Shown in pieces: positions 1-8,943 of a stretch of 64,000 nucleotides of DNA (position 1 is the stretch's first letter; each line of letters opens with the position of its first letter). The notes beneath the pieces are model-generated. The model worked only from the letters and a program-made list of their open reading frames with translations, ran no database searches and was not told the DNA's origin. Position numbers and translations under genes: made by a program. Source of the stretch: Candidatus Parabeggiatoa sp. nov. 2 (GTDB lineage: Bacteria; Pseudomonadota; Gammaproteobacteria; Beggiatoales; Beggiatoaceae); the NCBI GenBank assembly GCA_002085445.1, contig NBMI01000051.1:1-64000 (forward strand), read 5' to 3'.

Positions 1-105
1 ATACGCGGATAAACGAATTTAGTACAACGAATTACGCGGATAAACGAATTTAGTACAACGAATTACGCGGATAAACGAATTAAAAACGCGGATAAACGTA
101 CTCAA
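1..105. repeat. 31-bp tandem repeat, GCGGATAAACGAATT family
   Basis: Two full 31-bp units start at 3 and 34 (core ACGCGGATAAACGAATT followed by TAGTACAACGAATT). A partial unit follows at 65 and a degenerate one at 86. The same word recurs at 5136-5405, 13551 and 13750, and in related form (AATCCGTTTATTCC, TACAACGGATT) at 7222, 19380, 56430 and 63448, so this is a window-wide dispersed family. Confidence 0.9.
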
Positions 106-604
106 TAGAAAAATTGACTTTTATCAATCCTTATATTAAGCATAATCGCCATCGTTATTAACTTTCGTACCCGGAAAATGGGAATGCGCCCAGTGCAACG
201 AGAAAAACGAAATCAAGTCATTACACGGAACGTACTTCAAAAGGGTGAAAATGAATTGTTGCTTGGGTTATACTTTGAGCAACAAAAATAATTAATTAAA
301 TAACGGGTTTAAATAATTAAAAACGCCGTCTTTTCTCTGTGTTCCTCTGTGTCAACTCTGTGCCCTCTGTGTTGTATACAAACCACCCACGGCACAATCC
401 GTTAAATTCGATAATCTGTTATACTTCAAAGCTAACCTGACGATATTTGTAACCCAGTCCACACTATTTTTAGTTGAAATTAGATCACTGAAAGCGAATT
501 AATGGTTAAAATGAATCTTATAAAATCAATAACTTATAAAAACATCTTCAGTGAAAGTCATTTTATAAGTCTACATTTTTCATTTTTACATCGATATTCG
601 CATA
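106..604. other. Gene-free spacer upstream of polA
   Basis: No convincing gene. It contains one copy of a dispersed ~33-bp word (CGGAACGTACTTCAAA followed by GTGAAAATGA) at 224-256; other copies lie at 9137, 25903 and, degenerate, at 9014 and 19291. A CTCTGTGT-type short repeat covers about 330-377. Any polA promoter would be here, but I cannot point to clear -35/-10 boxes. Confidence 0.6.
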
Positions 605-3505
605 ATGAATAGGCCCATAATGAACAAAAACACCCTAATTCTAGTAGACGGTTCTAACTATTTCTATCGCGGCTATCACGCCATGTCGTCCCTAAACAAT
701 TCCCAAGGAATGCCAACTGGCGCGATCTATGGCATGACTAACATGCTTAAAACTCTGTTGCACGACTACCAGCCCGCCTATGCCGCCGTGACGTTTGATA
801 CCAAAGATAAAAACTTCCGTCACGAACTCTATCCCGACTACAAAGCCAACCGCCCACCCATGCCAGCTGACTTAGCGGCCCAAATTTCGTCCATCCACGA
901 AATGGTGCAAGCACTTGGTTTTCCATTACTCATAAAAAGCGGTGTCGAAGCTGACGATGTGATAATAGACTATCTCGCCCTGATAGGCGACAAAGTCGAC
1001 AACATACCCGGTGTCAAAACCGTCGGCCCCAAAACGGCCGTCAAATGGCTCAACACCTACGGCAACTTAGACACCGTGATAAAAAACGCCGAACTCATCA
1101 AAGGCAAAGTCGGTGAAAATCTACGCGAAGCGTTATCACATTTGCCGCTAACACAACAATTATTAACGATTAAATGCGATGTGCCACTCTCACACACACC
1201 GCAACAACTCAAACTCAATCCGCCCGATATCGACAAGCTACGTCAACTCTATACCCAACTCGAGTTTAAAAAATGGTTGGCCGATCTTCCAGCCAGCCAC
1301 CCTACACCTCGGCCCCACACAGCCCTCTCAACGGAAGATATCCACACAGCCGAGCGAGAAGTTGCCCATAATTCCCGTCCCCTATCCTTACAAAAACCCG
1401 AAAACCGCCCCGCTGACGAAAATGGGGCCATGCCAAAAATCTCACCCACTCATGACACAACATGGCCCCCTAGAAACGAAAAAAAAAGTCTGAGTACTAA
1501 AAAACCCGAAAACCGCCCCGCTGACGACAATGGGGCCATGCCAAAAATCTCACCCACTCATGACGCAACATGGCCCCCTAAAAAAGAGAAAGAAAGTCTG
1601 AGTACTGAAAAAGAGGAGCAAGGAATATTTTACACCATTCTCAGCCAAACCGAATTTGACGACTGGCTCAACCGCCTTGTTGGAGCGGAACTTTTTGCCT
1701 TTGACACCGAAACCACTAGCCTAGACTACCTAGAAGCCCAAATCGTTGGCGTATCGTTTGCTGTGCAACCTGGAGAAGCGGCCTACGTGCCTCTTGCCCA
1801 TGACTATTTAGGGGCCCCTGCACAACTTTCGCGTGACAACGTATTGGCGGCGCTCAAACCATTACTAGAAAATCCCGACAAACCGAAAATAGGACACAAT
1901 ATCAAATACGATGCCCACGTCCTCGCCAATCATGGCATTCAACTACAAGGCATCGCCTTTGACAGCATGCTAGAATCTTACGTGCTCAACAGCATTGCCA
2001 CCCAGCACAATCTTGACGCGCTCGCCAAAAAATACCTCGGATTACAAACAACCAAGTTTGAAGACATTGCTGGCAAAGGTAAAAAACAACTCACCTTTAA
2101 CCAAATTTATTTAGAACAAGCAACGCCTTATGCTTGCGAAGATGCCGACATGACTTTGCAACTGCATCAAACATTATGGCACCAATTACAAACCGCTTCC
2201 AGCCAAAAAGCGGCCGCCAAACTCGGCCCCATTTCCGAGCCAGAGCCGGTTTGCAACTCTGAGCCTGAATCGGTTTGCAACCTGCGCCATGTTTTCACCA
2301 ACATAGAAATGCCACTTATTCCGGTATTAATTAGAATGGAACGCCACGGCGTCAAAATAGATGCCACGCAACTGTACCAACACAGTGCCGAATTAGCGCA
2401 AAGTTTACAAACGCTTGAAAAACAAGCTTATGACATGGCTGGCAGCGAATTTAATCTCAATTCACCCAAACAACTACAAACCATTCTGTTTGACAAACTC
2501 GGCTTGCCTGTTTTAAAAAAAACGCCCAAAAAAGAACCTTCCACGGCTGTCGAAGTCTTAGAAGAACTCGCCATCGACTATCCGCTACCCCAACTGATTT
2601 TGGAATACCGCAGCCTAAGCAAACTCAAATCCACCTACACCGACACACTGCCCCAGCAAATCAACCCAAAAACAGGCCGAGTACATACCTCCTATCAACA
2701 AGCGGTGGCAACGACAGGGCGATTATCATCAACCAATCCGAACCTGCAAAACATACCCATCCGCACCGCCGAAGGGCGACGGATTCGTCAAGCCTTTGTC
2801 GCGCCAAAAGGCTACCATCTCCTCGCTGCTGATTATTCCCAAATAGAACTCCGTATCATGGCGCACTTCTCTGGAGACAAAAAACTACTCGCCGCTTTCG
2901 CGGCTGGCGAAGACATTCACAAGTTCACCGCGGCAGAAGTTTTTGATGTGCCGCTTGAAGATGTCAGCACAGAACAACGCCGCAGCGCCAAAGCCGTCAA
3001 CTTTGGATTGATTTATGGCATGCAAGCCTTTGGATTAGCCAAACAACTTGGCATTGAACGCAGTGAGGCGCAAACCTATATTGAAGCTTACTTTAGCCGC
3101 TATCCAGGTGTCAAAAGCTATATAGAAGAAACGCGAGAACTCGCTAAACAACAAGGCTATGTAGAAACCCTGTTTGGGCGACGTTTATACCTTCCAGACA
3201 TCAAAACGCGCAACCACCAACGCCGCCAATATGCCGAACGCACTGCCGTTAACGCGCCAATTCAAGGAAGCTCGGCTGATCTGATTAAACTGACAATGAT
3301 TGAAATCGACAAATGGATTTCTCACACTGGCATAGAAGTCAAAATGCTGATGCAAGTACACGACGAACTGGTTTTTGAAATTGCCGAAGACGCGCTAGAA
3401 GACGCGAAAGCGGCTATTATTGACGCGATGACTCAGGTTGCTGAATTACGAGTACCTTTGTTGGTTGATATTGGGGTAGGAGATAATTGGAACGAAGCAC
3501 ATTAG
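605..3505 (+). CDS. polA: DNA polymerase I (5'-nuclease domain with internal deletion)
   Basis: Family-A DNA polymerase for Okazaki fragment maturation and repair. The 5'-nuclease domain is at residues 10-235. The 3'-5' exonuclease domain starts near 350 and keeps Exo I (FDTETTSLDYL), Exo II (IGHNIKYDAH) and Exo III (YACEDADMTL). The polymerase domain has motif A (LLAADYSQIELR), the O-helix (RRSAKAVNFGLIYG) and motif C (MQVHDELVFE). Start codons at 605 and 620 are both plausible; the second (MNKNTLILVDGSNY) matches the family better. Oddity: EADDVI (115-120) runs straight into IDYLALIGD (121-129). Relative to E. coli PolA about 58 residues are missing between these two points, including the GDKD metal-ligand motif. 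Polymerase and proofreading should work; 5'-nuclease activity is doubtful. The linker carries a 36-residue tandem duplication. Confidence 0.95.
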   Translation: MNRPIMNKNTLILVDGSNYFYRGYHAMSSLNNSQGMPTGAIYGMTNMLKTLLHDYQPAYAAVTFDTKDKNFRHELYPDYKANRPPMPADLAAQISSIHEMVQALGFPLLIKSGVEADDVIIDYLALIGDKVDNIPGVKTVGPKTAVKWLNTYGNLDTVIKNAELIKGKVGENLREALSHLPLTQQLLTIKCDVPLSHTPQQLKLNPPDIDKLRQLYTQLEFKKWLADLPASHPTPRPHTALSTEDIHTAEREVAHNSRPLSLQKPENRPADENGAMPKISPTHDTTWPPRNEKKSLSTKKPENRPADDNGAMPKISPTHDATWPPKKEKESLSTEKEEQGIFYTILSQTEFDDWLNRLVGAELFAFDTETTSLDYLEAQIVGVSFAVQPGEAAYVPLAHDYLGAPAQLSRDNVLAALKPLLENPDKPKIGHNIKYDAHVLANHGIQLQGIAFDSMLESYVLNSIATQHNLDALAKKYLGLQTTKFEDIAGKGKKQLTFNQIYLEQATPYACEDADMTLQLHQTLWHQLQTASSQKAAAKLGPISEPEPVCNSEPESVCNLRHVFTNIEMPLIPVLIRMERHGVKIDATQLYQHSAELAQSLQTLEKQAYDMAGSEFNLNSPKQLQTILFDKLGLPVLKKTPKKEPSTAVEVLEELAIDYPLPQLILEYRSLSKLKSTYTDTLPQQINPKTGRVHTSYQQAVATTGRLSSTNPNLQNIPIRTAEGRRIRQAFVAPKGYHLLAADYSQIELRIMAHFSGDKKLLAAFAAGEDIHKFTAAEVFDVPLEDVSTEQRRSAKAVNFGLIYGMQAFGLAKQLGIERSEAQTYIEAYFSRYPGVKSYIEETRELAKQQGYVETLFGRRLYLPDIKTRNHQRRQYAERTAVNAPIQGSSADLIKLTMIEIDKWISHTGIEVKMLMQVHDELVFEIAEDALEDAKAAIIDAMTQVAELRVPLLVDIGVGDNWNEAH
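1393..1608. repeat. 108-bp tandem duplication inside polA
   Basis: Two in-frame 108-bp units (1393-1500 and 1501-1608) each encode about 36 residues around PENRPAD-NGAMPKISPTHD. They lie in the linker between the 5'-nuclease and proofreading domains. The copies differ at few positions, so the duplication looks recent. The encoded peptide is polar and Pro-rich, probably a flexible spacer. Confidence 0.9.
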
Positions 3506-3946
3506 GAATTGGTTTGTAGTCGTCGCTTTAACTGAAACAACAAGGATTGAATATAAGCAAGGATAAGTCAGTTTGTTTGTAGTAGTCGCTTTAGCGACTG
3601 AATCCGTTAACTCTGATGGTGTAGCAAAGCTTACCCATCCGACGCGTTGTTTTACAAGGATTGTATATAATAAAGGATTAGTTCAAAACAATGCCCATTA
3701 ACCAATCCTTTATTATTGCTTCTTTGTAGTAGTCGCTTTAGCGACTGAATCTATCAATTTATAGAAATGTTTGTAGAAATGTTTGTAGTAGTCGCTTTAG
3801 CGACTGAATCTATAAGTTTGTAGTAATGTTTGTAATAGTCGCTTTAGCGATTTCTGATTTTTTCATTCTGTAAATCTTAATTCAGACAAATAGGAAATTA
3901 AATCAGTTTGTTGCGTGGTTAAGACTGATCAAATTTCTTACACCAT
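3506..3946. repeat. GTAGTAGTCGCTTTAGCGACT hairpin repeats
   Basis: Spacer downstream of polA with at least four copies of a ~29-bp word, TTTGTAGTAGTCGCTTTAG, ending in the small hairpin TCGCTTTAGCGA (about 3573, 3723, 3782, 3827). Two copies of an ACAAGGATTG..ATATAA word also occur (3540, 3655) and resemble the 40-bp repeats at 18511. Further copies of the hairpin word are at 8252-8392, 37840 and 61071. No gene is seen. Confidence 0.85.
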
Positions 3947-5118
3947 TTAAAATAATGGCTGATATAGAAACTTCTTAACTCCTCTAATAAGTTGACGGAA
4001 ACGTTTATTCCATAGATAACGTCTCGATAACTTCAAAGCCCTTGACACCTCTTTCTTATCAGCACAAGATGAATTTAAACGTCGCCTCATCCGCAGCGGT
4101 TTGCCAATTCGCCGCTGACTCCGAGGCTTGATAAGTCCGTTGTAACACACTGGCGACTCGTTCTGCTTTCCAGCGCACACTGTCTAATAAACCCGGCAGC
4201 GGATTGGCTAGATTGCTCTCATGATGATGGTAACGAAACCGATCGGCATTAAATAGACAAAATCCGTATAAGCCCGCAGCGGGTGATACAATAACAGCGA
4301 TTCCTGTCATTCCCAAGTCGCAATAGGCGGAGTGGGCGCTCTGCCAACTTATGCCAAATCTTGCCCATTGCTTTACGGTGATTACGGTGAGTCACACATA
4401 AAAAAGCGCTATCGTGCCAATAACAATGCACCCCAACTTGACGTTGTTGGCTATCATCCAACGTGATTTCATCAATCAGGACTAATTGTAAACCGCGATA
4501 GGGTTGAAAAATGGTTTTGAGCGTCTCTAACAAAATATCAACGGATTCCCAAATCTCATCGTCATCAATGGTATTCAGATCAAGCGGTTCATAGAATTTA
4601 ATGGCGTGGCGTAACCGCGCCAGTGATTTTAAAAAACGCCAGCATTCCCCGCCTTGTTCAATCAACCAAAGCTGCGTGTCTTGCGTTGCGGGATTGGTAT
4701 TGGGTTGCTTGGTTAACGTTAACGTGGATGGCTCTAAAATAGCCGCTAGTTTCGATAAAGGCAATGGCACTTTTAATTGCTCACAAGCCAACGACAATAT
4801 CGCACAGCGCCGCAACCAAGTCACCCCACCGCCACAATTGGGATCCAGCAAAGACTCATACACCACCGCTAAGCCGGCTTGTAATTCATCCGTCGCGGCG
4901 GTTAAATGCTGCTGCGTAAACGCCCAATAAAATTGACTGGCAAGCGTGACAAAATGTAAATGGATAAAAGCCTCAAACACATTCAGATAATCTTGCAGCG
5001 TACAAGGCGATTGATCTAAACGTTTTAACGCCTGATACACCGGAAAGGGCCAATCGGAGTTGTCGAGTTCGGCTAGTTCTGCTTTAATTTCATAAACTTG
5101 GGTTAACACGCGTTGCAA
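3947..5118 (-). pseudogene. Unrecognised gene broken by frameshift
   Basis: An open frame runs from 5118 for about 270 codons (MQRVLTQVYEIKAELAELDN...). It then appears to continue in another frame from about 4316 (MTGIAVIVSPAAGLYGFCLF) to a stop at 4059. A third frame continues to 3947. The switch falls close to a GGGAATGAC stretch near 4305. The N-terminal part is helical and Leu-rich with no family motif I recognise. The order of open frames on one strand suggests one decayed or misread gene rather than three overlapping ones. No function is assigned. Confidence 0.45.
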
Positions 5119-5135
5119 TTTTAGCTTTGCTTGGA

Positions 5136-5405
5136 GGATAATCGAATTAGTCTAGTACAGCGAATTACGTGGATAAACGAATTAGTACAGCGAATTACGC
5201 GGATAATCGAATTAGTCTAGTACAGCGAATTACGTGGATAAACGAATTAGTACAACAATTAAGTCTATAGTACAACGGATTAGGGGATATCACTTCTTGG
5301 CGTAATTCGTTGTACTTACTATACTAGACTAATTCGTTTATCCGCGTAATTCGTTGTACTTACTATACTAGACTAATTCGTTTATCCGCGTAATTCGTTG
5401 TACTA
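5136..5405. repeat. Opposed arrays of the GCGGATAAACGAATT repeat
   Basis: Direct copies of the word (TACAGCGAATTACG, GGATAAACGAATTAG) fill 5136-5275. Reverse-complement copies (TAATTCGTTGTAC, TTTATCCGCGTAATTC) fill about 5300-5405. The two arms could pair into a long stem with a short loop. It lies between the broken gene and the toxin-antitoxin pairs; the surrounding 5119-5633 holds no gene. Confidence 0.85.
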
Positions 5406-5598
5406 AGCGTCATTGGCGTTCCAGAACGAAGTTTCGTTGTACTAATGACTAATTAGAAATAATATAATTTAAATCAATCAGTTGAAAAAACATTGACTGG
5501 CTCATTTCACTGTATGGCCCACAATTTTCGGTTATTGACGTATTAATGTTAAGGGTTTTATAGTCAAAAAAGTTTGTTTTATCTTATTATTTTATAAC

Positions 5599-5636
5599 AA
5601 AGAAATCCGAGTTTTTGAAAAAATCGGATTTCTTTG
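5599..5636. repeat. AAGAAATCCGA/TCGGATTTCTT hairpin
   Basis: An inverted repeat of about 14 bp with a short loop, directly upstream of the first antitoxin. The same hairpin word recurs at about 15877-15906, where it forms the beginning of the sigma-54 activator gene. There is no clean T-run, so it is more likely a mobile palindromic unit than a terminator. Confidence 0.7.
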
Positions 5637-5642
5637 ACGATT

Positions 5643-5981
5643 ATGCGAGGACTAGCAGAACCCATCGCTAAAATTAGCACCCCATCTTGTTTAGGAAAAT
5701 TGCTGACACGCGCTGCGGCGAATAGTGAGTGTAAAAGCCCTACGCACCAAAACCAGGCACAAGCCCATTTAGGAGATTTAGTTGATCGCGCTGCTGCCAA
5801 GAAACAACGCATCACTTTGACATACCAAAACCAAGTCTTTGTTGCAATTGTTCCAATAGAAGACGACGAATTGTTTGAAGAGATTGAAGACGGCATTGAT
5901 AATGCCAACGCTGACGATGCGCTTAAAGAAGGTGGACAACCAATACCTTGGGAGCAAATCAAGACAGAATTGGGGTTATAA
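5643..5981 (+). CDS. RelB/Phd-like antitoxin with internal duplication
   Basis: 112 residues from ATG 5643 (an in-frame TTG at 5634 is also possible). The C-terminal half matches its neighbour at 6562: both share IALVPIED/VAIVPIED, I-ANxxDALKE and a Leu-rich end, and both are followed by a small RelE-like gene. This fits a type II antitoxin that binds and neutralises the next gene product. The N-terminal half is unusual: LGKLLTRAAAN-THQNQ looks like a diverged copy of LGDLVDRAAAK-TYQNQ about 34 residues on, so the protein seems extended by a partial duplication. The family assignment rests on gene arrangement and similarity between the two copies. Confidence 0.65.
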   Translation: MRGLAEPIAKISTPSCLGKLLTRAAANSECKSPTHQNQAQAHLGDLVDRAAAKKQRITLTYQNQVFVAIVPIEDDELFEEIEDGIDNANADDALKEGGQPIPWEQIKTELGL

Positions 5982-5993
5982 TTTCTGGATTAC

Positions 5994-6251
5994 TTGGTTG
6001 ATTTTGAACCCGCCGCTTTGCATCAATTTAACAAGCTTAATAAGAATCTTCAGGCGCGATTAAAACCAAAAATAGACGCTTTAGCTAAAAACCCACGCCC
6101 CCACGGTGTTAAAAAACTACAAGGCTATGAAAATCGTTACCGTATTTGGGTTGGGGATTATCGTGTTCTTTATGAGATACATGACAACATTTTACTGGTT
6201 TTAGTCGTTGACGTTGGAAAGAGAGGAGGGATTTATCGTAAAAATAAATAA
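5994..6251 (+). CDS. relE: RelE/ParE-family toxin
   Basis: About 85 residues with the RelE/ParE signature: a helical start (FEPAALHQFNKLNKNLQARL), KPKIDALAKNPRP, KKLQGYENRYRIWVGDYRVLYEI and the closing strand LVLVVDVGKRGGIYR. RelE toxins typically cut mRNA in the ribosome. The gene follows the antitoxin stop (5979-5981) by 12 bp and is in the same frame. No ATG is available near the 5' end: the first usable start is TTG 5994 (CTG 5985 is the alternative). Low-efficiency initiation after the antitoxin would keep the toxin below its partner. Confidence 0.85.
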   Translation: MVDFEPAALHQFNKLNKNLQARLKPKIDALAKNPRPHGVKKLQGYENRYRIWVGDYRVLYEIHDNILLVLVVDVGKRGGIYRKNK

Positions 6252-6561
6252 GCCTTGAAATTAATTTCAAGGCTGAGATACTTGACACTGTCACAATTTG
6301 CGCTTGTCATTTCGAGCAAAGCTCAAAATCTGCTAATCCAATAAGATTTCTCCTCTCGTCGAAATGACAGAAAGAGCTAGGTTTATGACGGTGCTAAGTA
6401 TACTCAACGTGGGCATAACTTGGATTTCCAGGGGCGTTGCCCCTGGGTATATTAATTTCGCTAGTTACACTTGGTTATTTTGGTTTCTCAAAAAGTCCTT
6501 TTCAGGTTTGTTCCCTTCTTGAGTATCTAATCATTTTTCATTACTATAATGAGGTATTACT
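6252..6561. repeat. Spacer with TCATTTCGA palindromic unit
   Basis: About 6287-6407 is one copy of a family whose ends are TGTCATTTCGA and TCGAAATGACA around AAGATTTCTC, followed by TATACTCAACGTGG. Other copies lie at about 9415-9515, 22555-22690, 29450-29545, 54380-54460, 55730-55850 and 58970-59330. A small GGGGCGTTGCCCC hairpin sits at 6432-6447. No gene. Confidence 0.75.
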
Positions 6562-6825
6562 ATGAACACAACTCAACCAGAAACACTAACCCCAGAAACT
6601 GATACTCAACCCAGTTTAGAAGAACTACTCGAACAATCCGCCGCCGAAAAGGAACGCATGACATTCAGCTTCCAAGACAAAGCCCTTATTGCGCTTGTTC
6701 CAATAGAAGACACGGAACTGATAGCCAAAATTTCTGGCTGCATTGATAGAGCCAATATCAATGATGCCTTAAAAGAACAAGGCGCTATTGCTCTAAACGA
6801 TTTAACAAAGGAACTTGAATTATGA
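6562..6825 (+). CDS. RelB/Phd-like antitoxin, second copy
   Basis: 87 residues: an acidic N-terminus (Thr/Glu/Pro-rich to about residue 25), then SFQDKALIALVPIEDTELIAKI, then IDRANINDALKEQG. It is clearly paralogous to the antitoxin at 5643, in the same order with a toxin behind it. A GAGGT sits before the ATG. The stop codon overlaps the toxin start as ATGA (6822-6825), the usual translational coupling in such pairs. The antitoxin is intact although its toxin is broken. Confidence 0.7.
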   Translation: MNTTQPETLTPETDTQPSLEELLEQSAAEKERMTFSFQDKALIALVPIEDTELIAKISGCIDRANINDALKEQGAIALNDLTKELEL

Positions 6826-7079
6826 GCTATACCGTATAAATTAAGCCAACCGCCCAAGAAATCATCAAGTGTCTGCCCCAATCTTGGCAAACTCGCATGA
6901 TCGAGCAACTCAAAGCTTTACAAACTAATCCGCGCCCAGAAGAAGCCATTAAACAACCAGACTTTGAAAACATTTACCGTATCGAAGAAAATTATCGGCT
7001 GTTTTATCAAATACTAGACGAGGCGTTGCGGATTATCGTGGTTAAAATTGATTTCAAATGGGTAACCGATACGGTGTAA
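6822..7079 (+). pseudogene. RelE-like toxin with stop at codon 6
   Basis: Read from ATG 6822 the frame gives MSYTV, then TAA at 6837-6839, then continues open for 79 codons to the stop at 7077-7079. The sequence after the stop (IKPTAQEIIK...ENIYRIEENYRLFYQILDE...IIVVKIDFK) is a complete RelE-type toxin. One base change from CAA to TAA explains it. An internal ATG at 6897 would give only the C-terminal 60 residues. The antitoxin upstream is intact, consistent with inactivation of the toxin while immunity is kept. Confidence 0.85.
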
Positions 7080-7402
7080 TCCTATAGATTTTTACGTGAC
7101 TGATACTAAGTACCTTCGGCAATAATTTTCTTCAGGTGTATTTTCCAATCAAAAGTCAAAGTCAGCTAACAAAATGCGCCCTTGGAAAATACCTGTTTAC
7201 TGTGAAAATAGCCATAACATCTAGTACAACGGATTGGCGAAATAAACTGATTTTCAGGTTCGGGGGTGGCTAAATCGCCTAGCCATGACGATTTATTCCT
7301 AATTAGCTGACAAATGCGCCCTTGGAAAATACAGGTTTATTCCGGCTTCAGTACTTATCCTTTTAAAGGACAGTATTAGTTGATGCACTCCAAAACAAAA
7401 AC
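7080..7402. other. Spacer with short dispersed repeats
   Basis: No gene. Two copies of AATGCGCCCTTGGAAAATAC lie at about 7173 and 7311, each followed by a GTTTA(C/T)T word. A GTACAACGGATTGGCGAAAT word at about 7222 belongs to the AACGGATT/AATAAACGG family. Confidence 0.6.
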
Positions 7403-8242
7403 ATGCTTATTATTAATATAAATGAAAAACCTCTGCTCAGCATTCCGAGCGTCAGTGTCGCCGCTGGGGGAGCTGGTATTGAGGAAAAACACATTCCTGT
7501 TTTGTGGGGTATCGTTGATCAACTCCCTGATGAATTGGACGCGTTGCTCATAACCGCTGATTTGCAAGCTTATGATTCACTAGACAAACCCGTGTATGCA
7601 AGGCGTTTGCTCGGCCACATTGTGGCACAAGAGATGAGTATGATGGCTGAATTTGGGCTTATCCCGGCCGCTCAACGTACCGGGGTTATTCTTGCTGGAG
7701 ATTTCTACGCGTTGCCAGAACTTAACCGACGCGGAGGACTCGGTGATGTGGAAGAGATTTGGTGTGATTTTGCTCACGACTTCCGCTGGGTTGTCGGCGT
7801 TGCCGGCAATCATGATCAATTTAAGGGCAAATGTGAATTTGCCAATGTATTTCGCCGCTGGACAAACATCTATCCACTTGATGGCGATTTCATCAAGTTA
7901 GACAATCTGAGCATCGCTGGTATCAGCGGCATTCTAGGTAAACCTGAGAAACCGTGGCGACATAGCCCAAAAGAATGGAATCGAAAAAGTCAAAGATTAC
8001 TGACTCAAGCACCAGATATTTTGGTACTACATGAAGGGCCGGATATTCCCGAAACACGTCTCGCCGGACAAAAAGAAGTGCGAAGTGTGCTAAACAAGGT
8101 TAAAACTCAAACGGTTGTCGTTTGTGGACATTGTTACTGGAAGTCGCCGGTTGTTTCATTGTCAGAGAGTGTTCAGGTGCTTAATGTTGACTCTCGTGTT
8201 GTCTTGTTGACACGAGAAAGCGGGTTGAAAGCATGGGAGTGA
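7403..8242 (+). CDS. Calcineurin-like metallophosphoesterase
   Basis: 279 residues. The metallophosphoesterase blocks appear in order: ITADLQ near residue 50 (in place of the usual D-x-H), AGDFY (GDxx block) near 98, GNHDQ near 135, LVLHEGPD near 210, and CGHCYW (GHxx block) near 235. Two-metal phosphoesterases of this fold hydrolyse phosphomono- or diesters; substrate unknown. The first metal motif and the last (GHCY instead of GHxH) are unorthodox, so activity may be altered. The gene stands alone, with repeats on both sides. Confidence 0.8.
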   Translation: MLIININEKPLLSIPSVSVAAGGAGIEEKHIPVLWGIVDQLPDELDALLITADLQAYDSLDKPVYARRLLGHIVAQEMSMMAEFGLIPAAQRTGVILAGDFYALPELNRRGGLGDVEEIWCDFAHDFRWVVGVAGNHDQFKGKCEFANVFRRWTNIYPLDGDFIKLDNLSIAGISGILGKPEKPWRHSPKEWNRKSQRLLTQAPDILVLHEGPDIPETRLAGQKEVRSVLNKVKTQTVVVCGHCYWKSPVVSLSESVQVLNVDSRVVLLTRESGLKAWE

Positions 8243-8251
8243 GAGCGTTTG

Positions 8252-8465
8252 TCGTTTGTAGTAGTTGCTTTAGCAACTTAAGTTTGTAGTAGTTGCTTTA
8301 GCAACTTAAGTTTGTAGTAGTTGCTTTAGCAACTTAAGTTCGCCTACTACAAACGGTGAGGCGATAAATCGCCTACTACAAACTACAAACGCTAATTTAT
8401 GAGCACTTTATGAGCAGTTTATGAGCAGTTTATAAGTAATTTATGAGCAGTTTATGAGCAATTTG
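8252..8465. repeat. TTTAGCAACTTAAGT hairpins and 11-bp tandem repeat
   Basis: Three direct copies of GTTTGTAGTAGTTGCTTTAG (8252-8340) are followed by two opposed copies (CGCCTACTACAAAC). Then TTTATGAGCAG repeats with an 11-bp period at about 8397-8465. The remaining sequence to 8649 holds no gene. Confidence 0.85.
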
Positions 8466-8649
8466 ATGAGCGGCCGGTGCCATGATTTATCTATCTTATT
8501 GAAATATAGACTCTTAAAAAGTTGGCATATATATTGTCTATAATAATTCCAAACAGAAGTTCTGAATAACTCAGCTTTTCTAAAGCAACAAACTCAAAAT
8601 TCAATTGATTGAATGGCTAAACCTCTAGCCACAATGGAGCGAAAAAAAA

Positions 8650-8943
8650 ATGCCAAATTCTGAAATGAATCAACAAGCCGAAACCACTCAACGGGTACAA
8701 CAAATCACTCATACGGCACTGGATGTTGTCGAGTCGGTGATGATGGATGTGGAGACACCGGTGAGCGTACGACTAGAAGCCGCTTTTAGGTTTTTTCAAA
8801 TGTTCGATGTTAAACCAACTGACAACGCGAGCAAAATGGTTACTCAAGATTTTGAGAATAATGCACTGCAACTGGCACAGCTTTCAGCACTCTTAAAAGG
8901 CAACAATATACTATCCCCCCCCATCTCCACCGCCATTAATTAA
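8650..8943 (+). CDS. Small conserved-looking protein of unknown function
   Basis: 97 residues with a GGAGCG ribosome site before ATG 8650. A Gln/Glu-rich N-terminus is followed by a helical core (TALDVVESVMMDVETPVSVRLEAAFRFF split over residues 26-55). No membrane segment, no cysteines, no motif I recognise. Coding is supported by length, ribosome site and amphipathic composition only. Confidence 0.5.
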   Translation: MPNSEMNQQAETTQRVQQITHTALDVVESVMMDVETPVSVRLEAAFRFFQMFDVKPTDNASKMVTQDFENNALQLAQLSALLKGNNILSPPISTAIN

